Shown here: positions 58,230 to 64,000 of the stretch, piece after piece | Position numbering within the stretch: the first letter of the stretch is position 1 | How the letters are laid out: each line of letters begins with the position of its first letter | From: Alteromonadaceae bacterium BrNp21-10 | GTDB taxonomy: Bacteria; Pseudomonadota; Gammaproteobacteria; Enterobacterales; Alteromonadaceae | DNA: 64,000 nucleotides | Direction of reading: 5' to 3' | Assembly: GCA_030418115.1 (NCBI GenBank) | Contig: JAUHQD010000003.1 | Location: 124,001 to 188,000 of the forward strand | Position numbers and translations under genes: made by a program | Notes under the pieces: model-generated | Told to the model about the DNA's origin: nothing | Database searches by the model: none | What the model saw: only the letters and a program-made list of their open reading frames with translations

Positions 58230-58798
58230 TCTTGCTCGCGTCTCAATCTCCTAGACGCGCGATGTTATTACAACAACTCAGCGTGCCCTTTGAAGTTGTA
58301 AATATAGAATTTGATGAAACCCCGCTAGAAAATGAAAATGCTGAGTGTTATGTATTGCGTATGGCTGAGGGTAAGGCTTTGCAGGGCGTTGCCAGTACAG
58401 ATAGCTCTTTACCAGTACTGGGCGCGGATACCAGTGTTGTCGATGAACTGGGCATTTTAGGCAAGCCCAACAACAAAGCGGATGCCGTGGCCATGCTTAA
58501 GCGTCTCTCAAATAAACCTCATCAAGTACTCACCGCCATTGCTATCGCCGATAAAAATGGTGTTAAGTCTCAGTTAATCTCAACGACGGTATACTTCAAA
58601 GCATTGTTGGATGCTGAAATCGACTGGTATTGGTATACTGGCGAGCCTGCAGACAAAGCTGGAAGTTATGGCATTCAAGGTCTGGGTGGGCAATTTGTTA
58701 CCCACATCCACGGCAGTTATAGTGCTGTTGTTGGGCTACCCTTATATGAAACCGCAATGTTATTGAACGCAGTAGGTATTAATCTTCATGAGCGCTGA
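58226..58798 (+). CDS. maf: Maf-family nucleotide pyrophosphatase (YhdE type)
   Basis: A 190-residue house-cleaning enzyme. Close homologues hydrolyse dTTP and UTP, including modified forms, to monophosphates. The Maf N-terminus ILLASQSPRRAMLLQQL, the LGADTSVV metal-site segment and the GSYGIQGLGGQFV motif are present. The start at the ATGA overlap with mreD removes 27 residues of a longer frame. The order mreD-maf-rng is conserved in gammaproteobacteria. Confidence 0.94.
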   Translation: MILLASQSPRRAMLLQQLSVPFEVVNIEFDETPLENENAECYVLRMAEGKALQGVASTDSSLPVLGADTSVVDELGILGKPNNKADAVAMLKRLSNKPHQVLTAIAIADKNGVKSQLISTTVYFKALLDAEIDWYWYTGEPADKAGSYGIQGLGGQFVTHIHGSYSAVVGLPLYETAMLLNAVGINLHER

Positions 58799-60254
58799 GT
58801 TAATTATTAATGTAACGCCTTCAGAATCGCGAGTGGCGCTGATCGAAAATGGTATTTTGCAAGAGCTGCATGTCGAGCGACATACCAAACGTGGCTTGGT
58901 GGGTAATATTTATTTAGGCAAAGTGAGTCGTGTGTTACCCGGCATGCAAGCCGCGTTTATTGATATTGGTTTGGAGAAAGCCGCTTTTTTGCATGCATCC
59001 GACATTGTGTCAAACCTTACGGGGCAGGTGAGCGTATTGGCTGATGGTTCGGCACCCCAAGATATCAAGGGTTTGGTGCATGAAGGGCAGTTGATTGTAG
59101 TACAGGTGGTGAAGGATCCCCTCGGTACTAAAGGCGCACGTTTAACCACCGATATTACTATTCCATCGCGTTACTTAGTTTTTATGCCCAGTGTCGATCA
59201 TGTCGGCGTGTCTCAGCGCATTGAAGATGACGCCGAACGTGAACGCTTAAAAACATTAGTCGAAACCTTAGGTGAAGAACAGGGGGGCTTTATATTACGT
59301 ACCGCTGCTGAGGGTGTCGGCGAAAATGAGCTACGCCAAGATGCAGACTACTTACGCCGCTTATGGGTAAAAATTCAAGAGCGTATTCAACGTAAAAAAA
59401 CCGCCATGTTGTACGAAGATCTGTCATTAGCCCGACGGGTGTTAAGAGATTTTGTCGGCACCGATATTGATCGCATTCGAGTGGACTCAAAACTGGCATT
59501 AGCCGAGCTACGTGAGTTCACCAAAGAGTATGTGCCTGAATTACATAAACTGTTGGAGCACTATCGCGGCGACAGACCCATATTTGATTTATACGATGTC
59601 GAAAATGAAATTCAACGAGCCTTGCAACGACGGGTAGATTTAAAATCCGGCGGTTATTTAATTATTGATCAAACCGAAGCGATGACCACCATCGATATCA
59701 ATACCGGCGCCTTTGTTGGAACACGAAATTTAGAAGAAACTATTTTTAATACCAACAGTGAATCGACTCAAGCCATCGCCCGCCAGTTACGTCTGCGGAA
59801 TTTAGGCGGTATTATTATTGTTGATTTTATTGACATGATTGATGATGACCATAAGCGCCGCGTGTTACACAGCTTGGATCATGCACTCGCTAAAGATCGC
59901 GCCAAAACCAGTATTCATGGTTTTACTTCTTTAGGTTTAGTGGAAATTACTCGCAAAAGAACACGCGAAAGTTTGGAACATATCCTCTGTGGTGATTGTC
60001 CAGTATGTAAGGGCCGTGGATCGGTTAAAACCGTACCAACGGTTTGCTTTGAAGTGATGCGCGAAATAGTGCGGGTTAATCGTGCTTATGATTCCGATAA
60101 AATTGTGGTGTATGCCTCCTCAGCAGTAGCAGATGCGCTGATGGAAGAAGAATCCCATATGTTGGCAGAGCTAGAAATGTTTATCGGCAAACAAATAAAG
60201 GTACAAACAGAATTGTTATATAGCCAAGACCAATATGATGTGGTGATGATGTGA
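58788..60254 (+). CDS. rng: Ribonuclease G
   Basis: A 488-residue endoribonuclease that processes the 5' end of 16S rRNA and decays some mRNAs. An S1 domain (about 37-130, with VGNIYLGKVSRVLPGMQAAFIDIGLEKAAFLHASDI) is followed by the RNase E/G catalytic core, with TIDINTGAFVG and VDFIDMI supplying metal-binding Asp residues. The zinc-link motif CPVCKGRG is near 405. There is no long C-terminal scaffold, which separates it from RNase E. It overlaps maf by 11 nt, and its stop overlaps the next start. Confidence 0.97.
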   Translation: MSAELIINVTPSESRVALIENGILQELHVERHTKRGLVGNIYLGKVSRVLPGMQAAFIDIGLEKAAFLHASDIVSNLTGQVSVLADGSAPQDIKGLVHEGQLIVVQVVKDPLGTKGARLTTDITIPSRYLVFMPSVDHVGVSQRIEDDAERERLKTLVETLGEEQGGFILRTAAEGVGENELRQDADYLRRLWVKIQERIQRKKTAMLYEDLSLARRVLRDFVGTDIDRIRVDSKLALAELREFTKEYVPELHKLLEHYRGDRPIFDLYDVENEIQRALQRRVDLKSGGYLIIDQTEAMTTIDINTGAFVGTRNLEETIFNTNSESTQAIARQLRLRNLGGIIIVDFIDMIDDDHKRRVLHSLDHALAKDRAKTSIHGFTSLGLVEITRKRTRESLEHILCGDCPVCKGRGSVKTVPTVCFEVMREIVRVNRAYDSDKIVVYASSAVADALMEEESHMLAELEMFIGKQIKVQTELLYSQDQYDVVMM

Positions 60255-63200
60255 AGCCAGTTAGCTTTTATTTAGGCTACCTAATAAAAAAGCTATGGAT
60301 GACATCGGCATTTTTGCTGATCTTGTTGGCGCTGCTGATCAGTGTATTACGTTTTTCGTTACCCCATATGGACGAGCAAAAACATTTAGTCGAAGACTGG
60401 CTATCGTCACAATATGGTACTCAGGTAAAAATTGGCAGTATCAGTGCTGATTGGAAAGGTGCAGGACCGGCGCTGATCATTAATGATGTTATTTTAGCGG
60501 CACAGCATCAATCGCCGATCAAACTCAGTATTAATCAAATCTCTATCGATGTGGATTTTTGGAACAGTATTCGTTCGCAACAATTGGTCTCCAAACGATT
60601 TAACTTGCTGGGTTTGCAAATGTCCCTAGACAGCTTCCGTTTGGGGAGTGAAGAAGTGAATTATCCGGTAGTCGATGCCCTTGAGAATTTATTTTTAAAT
60701 CAATTACATCGTTTTTCGATAATTGATAGTTCAGTACAAATTAACACCGAATTTGATAGCCAGCGCGTGGTCATCCAGCGTTTGAGTTGGATCAATAAGG
60801 ATGATCGTCACCAAGGGGTTGGTCAATTACAGGTGGCGGATTTAGCGGTTAACTCGGCCAGTTTCATTCTTGATCTCTATGGTGAAGGCAGTGACCTTAC
60901 CGGCACTTTTTATGCCGATGGTGAAGATTTAGATATTTCACCTTGGTTGAAGGCTATGGTGGCGGATAGTGCTGGCGCGCAGTTACAGGAAAGTCGGGTC
61001 AATTTTAAACTGTGGGCGGATATTCAACATTCACAGGTGAACGATCTTTTAGCTAATGTGCTTGAAAGTCGATTCAGTTGGGACAATGCCCAACAAACCA
61101 CTGCACAGATTAATCACGGCACATTTAAAGCTCGGCCTTATCAACAAGGTTGGGTTATTAACCTGAATAATCTGGATTTCCAGTTGATGGTGGAACCCGC
61201 ACAAATACTCAGTACCACCGGATTTATTCAAGGCGATGGTAGTTTCAGCTTACATATGCAGGATGTTGCGATTGAGCCCTTGTTACCCTTACTGCCGCTT
61301 TTTGTCGAGCCAGAAGCCCTTAAAATACTGCAACAGATACAGCCCCAAGGCGTGATAGAAGAATTTTCCTTGGCCGTCAATGGAGGTTCTAGCAAGGTTT
61401 TATTGCGGGCCAGTGAATTGACAAATCAGCCATGGGACCTATTACCTGGTATGAGTGATATTCAAGCCAATTTTTATTGGCAGGATAATATCGGTAGTTT
61501 GCAGTTAAGCGCAGACCAAGGTGTTATGCAAAGTCAGGCACTAACCGGGCAGGATTTAAGTTATCAGTATTGGCATGGACAGGTTTTTTTGCGAGCTGAA
61601 GATGAAGGCTTAGATTGGTATATACCCGAGTTGGTGTTTGCTGGTGATGACCTGAACTTTAAACAAAGTGCGCAATACACCAGTGCCACAGATTGGTTAG
61701 CACTATCGTTAAAGGTCGAAGCAATGGATGTTGCCGAGGTACCTGCATTATTCTCAGCTGAATTGATGGGCCAAGATACCGTAAGTTATTTATCTAGAGC
61801 ATTGCAAGGCGGTGAAGTGGCATCTGCGAATATTATTTGGCATGGTGCGCTATCTGGTTTTCCTTATGTGAAAAATCAAGGAGTCTTTCAGGCGCACGTT
61901 GATATCACTGACGCAACCTTTGTTTTCGATGATGCATGGCCCGCACTACAAGATTTAGATATGCGTTTATTGTTTGAAAATGACAATTTAACAATGAGCG
62001 CTCAACAAGGACGTTTGTTAGATGTCGCCATGCAGTCAATGCACGCCAAAATTCCTGGATTATCCGCAGACTCAATATTGAGTATTGATATTGCTGCTTT
62101 AGCTGATGCCGACGCGGTAAGCGCTTTAATGTTACAGGGTGGCTTGGCCGACTCGGTGGGCAAGGCGTTACAAGAAATTAATATCGATGGGGCATTAGCC
62201 GCCGACGTGCATTTGCATATTCCTCTTAGCGGTAACAATGTGGTGGCCAGTGGCAAAATTCGATTTGAGGATAATCCAGTTAAGTTCACTAGCCTCGATT
62301 TTGCGTTGGAATCGTTAAGTGGTAGCTTGGAATTTGAAAATGATCATATTCAGGGTAAAGGACTTATTGCTGAATTGGCCGGTCAAGAAATTCAACTGAG
62401 TATTGATGGACAAGATCAGCCACAGGGTTTCGTTACTAATGTGAAATTATCGGGGCACTGGCAGGTGGACCCTGTATTAGAAAGTTACTATCCCGGTTTA
62501 GATCGTTATTTAGCGGGTATCTTTGACTGGCGCGCTAAGTTGGCGCTAACCATTCCTGAGCAAGGCTTTGATTATCAATTTTCGTTAACCTCGGACTTAC
62601 CGCGATTATTATCAGTGTTACCCGAGCCCTTTAGTAAACCTGCCGGTGAAAAATTAGCCTTACTGGTAAAGGTTGATGGTAATCAGTTAGCTTCAAACAG
62701 CAAAGTGATTTTGGGTGATATCGCGCGTTTTGATGGTATTTTACCTCATCAGGAAGCACATTTTTCACGGGCGCATTTATCCATCGGTGATGATGACCTC
62801 ATTAGTATGGGGGCTGGTTTTAGCATATCCAGCAATCTGCAACGGGTAGAATGGGACGCGTGGTATGACGCGCTACATACCCTGATAAATGAAACTCCGA
62901 AAATTAAAGGCCAAGCGGTATTAGGCAATCCCGATCGGATTTTCTTTAAAGCCAGTGAAGTTACTGCCATGGGTCAACAATTTCATAAAGTGGCGGCTAC
63001 AGCTAAACGTTTGCAGACGAATTGGCTGATAGAGCTCAACGCCGATGAAATTAAAGCTGAAATTGATATTAATCATGATTGGCTGGGTAAGGGCATCAGT
63101 GTGAATGCGGATTTTGTCAACATTAAAGAGTGGCAAGACGATCCTGAGGCCGAGGAAATCCAATTGGATATGGCAACGCTGCCGCCATTGCAAGTGGTAT

Positions 63201-64000
63201 GTGAACGCTGCCGTTATCAGCAATTTAATTTAGGTAAATTAGAATTATCTTTATCCCGTGCCAGTAATGGTATGTTGATTGATTCATTGCGCATGACCAA
63301 AAATGATTCGGTGTTAAATGCCTCAGGTAATTGGTACATAGATAATGGTGTGGCTAGTACTCGCCTTAAAGGAAAATTCGAAAGTGGTGACTTTGGTGAT
63401 CTGCTGAAAGATTTCGAGCTTAATTCCGGCATAAGAGATTCGGGCGCTAATATGGATTTTGATATTAGTTGGCAAAAAGCCCCCTATGCTTTCAACTTCG
63501 ATACCTTAAATGGCCAAGTTAATTGGCGCTTAAACGATGGTTATTTATCAGAGGTGAGTGATAAAGGTGCACGTATATTTTCAATTCTGAGCTTGAAATC
63601 GTTGGTGCGTAAATTGAAGCTGGATTTTCGTGACGTTTTCAGCAAAGGTTTTTTCTACGATAAAATGACCGGCACCTTTGAAGTTAATGCCGGCGTGGTT
63701 AATACCAATGATACTCTAATAGACGGCGCCGCTGGTGAGATGCGCCTTAACGGTTATACGAATTTGAGTGATCAGGCATTGAACTACAATATCGCCTTCA
63801 CCCCTAAGGTGACTTCTAGTTTACCGGTTATTCTGGCGTGGATGATTAACCCTGCTACGGCGATTGCCGCTTTGGCTTTGGACGAAATGATCACCTCAGC
63901 ACAAGTGGTATCTAGCATTAATTATTCGCTTACCGGCTCTATTGAAGATCCTATTTTGAAAGAGTTAGGACGGGAAAGTCGAGAGATTATCCTGCCGGCC
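60251..64000 (+). CDS. yhdP: YhdP family AsmA-like protein (truncated by window end)
   Basis: An open frame of 1250 codons begins at GTG, overlapping the rng stop (GTGA), and runs off the window. It starts MKPVSFYLGYLIKKLWMTSAFLLILL with one membrane helix (about 15-36), followed by SLPHMDEQKHLVEDWL and GTQVKIGSISADWKG, typical of YhdP. A very long beta-rich periplasmic region follows. Near the end is the conserved LPVILAWMINPATAIAALALDEM and a final EDPILKELGRESREI segment. YhdP forms a bridge-like structure and takes part in phospholipid transport to the outer membrane in Escherichia coli. That protein is of similar length, so only a short tail should be missing here. Confidence 0.93.
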   Translation, partial: MKPVSFYLGYLIKKLWMTSAFLLILLALLISVLRFSLPHMDEQKHLVEDWLSSQYGTQVKIGSISADWKGAGPALIINDVILAAQHQSPIKLSINQISIDVDFWNSIRSQQLVSKRFNLLGLQMSLDSFRLGSEEVNYPVVDALENLFLNQLHRFSIIDSSVQINTEFDSQRVVIQRLSWINKDDRHQGVGQLQVADLAVNSASFILDLYGEGSDLTGTFYADGEDLDISPWLKAMVADSAGAQLQESRVNFKLWADIQHSQVNDLLANVLESRFSWDNAQQTTAQINHGTFKARPYQQGWVINLNNLDFQLMVEPAQILSTTGFIQGDGSFSLHMQDVAIEPLLPLLPLFVEPEALKILQQIQPQGVIEEFSLAVNGGSSKVLLRASELTNQPWDLLPGMSDIQANFYWQDNIGSLQLSADQGVMQSQALTGQDLSYQYWHGQVFLRAEDEGLDWYIPELVFAGDDLNFKQSAQYTSATDWLALSLKVEAMDVAEVPALFSAELMGQDTVSYLSRALQGGEVASANIIWHGALSGFPYVKNQGVFQAHVDITDATFVFDDAWPALQDLDMRLLFENDNLTMSAQQGRLLDVAMQSMHAKIPGLSADSILSIDIAALADADAVSALMLQGGLADSVGKALQEINIDGALAADVHLHIPLSGNNVVASGKIRFEDNPVKFTSLDFALESLSGSLEFENDHIQGKGLIAELAGQEIQLSIDGQDQPQGFVTNVKLSGHWQVDPVLESYYPGLDRYLAGIFDWRAKLALTIPEQGFDYQFSLTSDLPRLLSVLPEPFSKPAGEKLALLVKVDGNQLASNSKVILGDIARFDGILPHQEAHFSRAHLSIGDDDLISMGAGFSISSNLQRVEWDAWYDALHTLINETPKIKGQAVLGNPDRIFFKASEVTAMGQQFHKVAATAKRLQTNWLIELNADEIKAEIDINHDWLGKGISVNADFVNIKEWQDDPEAEEIQLDMATLPPLQVVCERCRYQQFNLGKLELSLSRASNGMLIDSLRMTKNDSVLNASGNWYIDNGVASTRLKGKFESGDFGDLLKDFELNSGIRDSGANMDFDISWQKAPYAFNFDTLNGQVNWRLNDGYLSEVSDKGARIFSILSLKSLVRKLKLDFRDVFSKGFFYDKMTGTFEVNAGVVNTNDTLIDGAAGEMRLNGYTNLSDQALNYNIAFTPKVTSSLPVILAWMINPATAIAALALDEMITSAQVVSSINYSLTGSIEDPILKELGRESREIILPA

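Overview
The window reads as a chromosomal segment of a marine gammaproteobacterium of the Alteromonadales/Vibrionales type, most like an Alteromonadaceae member. The basis is gene order: uvrA / MFS transporter / ssb / complete MSHA type IV pilus locus / mreBCD-maf-rng-yhdP is a backbone shared by Vibrio, Shewanella and Alteromonas relatives. The host species cannot be fixed from sequence alone. Coding density is high. I found no tRNA, rRNA, CRISPR array, insertion sequence or prophage.

Layout. 1-5.9 kb: housekeeping genes (M1 aminopeptidase lipoprotein, small membrane protein, ubiX, mpl, fbp). 5.9-10.8 kb: a tightly overlapping four-gene minus-strand operon of unknown function (two lipoproteins, a multi-pass membrane protein, an SH3-M15 peptidase). 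It is the best candidate here for an undescribed system. 11.3-18.6 kb: an operon for a TPR/beta-barrel outer-membrane protein, a FecR-domain protein, a large surface lipoprotein and a CHASE2 adenylate cyclase, followed by a small secreted NTF2-like protein. 19.4-25.8 kb: a GAF/HD-GYP phosphodiesterase, the membrane pyrophosphatase hppA divergent from soluble ppa, an MFS transporter and a DUF3299 protein. 26-29.8 kb: a GGDEF-EAL protein convergent with a PstS-like protein and a porin-like protein. 30-34.9 kb: uvrA, a YajR-like transporter and ssb. 35.2-53.5 kb: the MSHA locus from mshI to mshQ. 53.7-55.6 kb: a PEGA/SUMF1-like secreted protein. 55.8 kb to the end: mreB, mreC, mreD, maf, rng and a yhdP gene that runs off the window.

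How it fits together. Envelope biology dominates: peptidoglycan recycling (mpl), cell shape (mreBCD), outer-membrane lipid homeostasis (yhdP), pilus assembly and several outer-membrane or lipoprotein clusters. Second-messenger signalling recurs: a c-di-GMP cyclase/phosphodiesterase, an HD-GYP phosphodiesterase, a cAMP cyclase, and an MshE ATPase carrying the c-di-GMP-binding MshEN motif. Local c-di-GMP enzymes could therefore feed into pilus control, though this is inference. Start codons were moved from the longest frame wherever a Shine-Dalgarno sequence, signal peptide or stop-start overlap supported a shorter gene.
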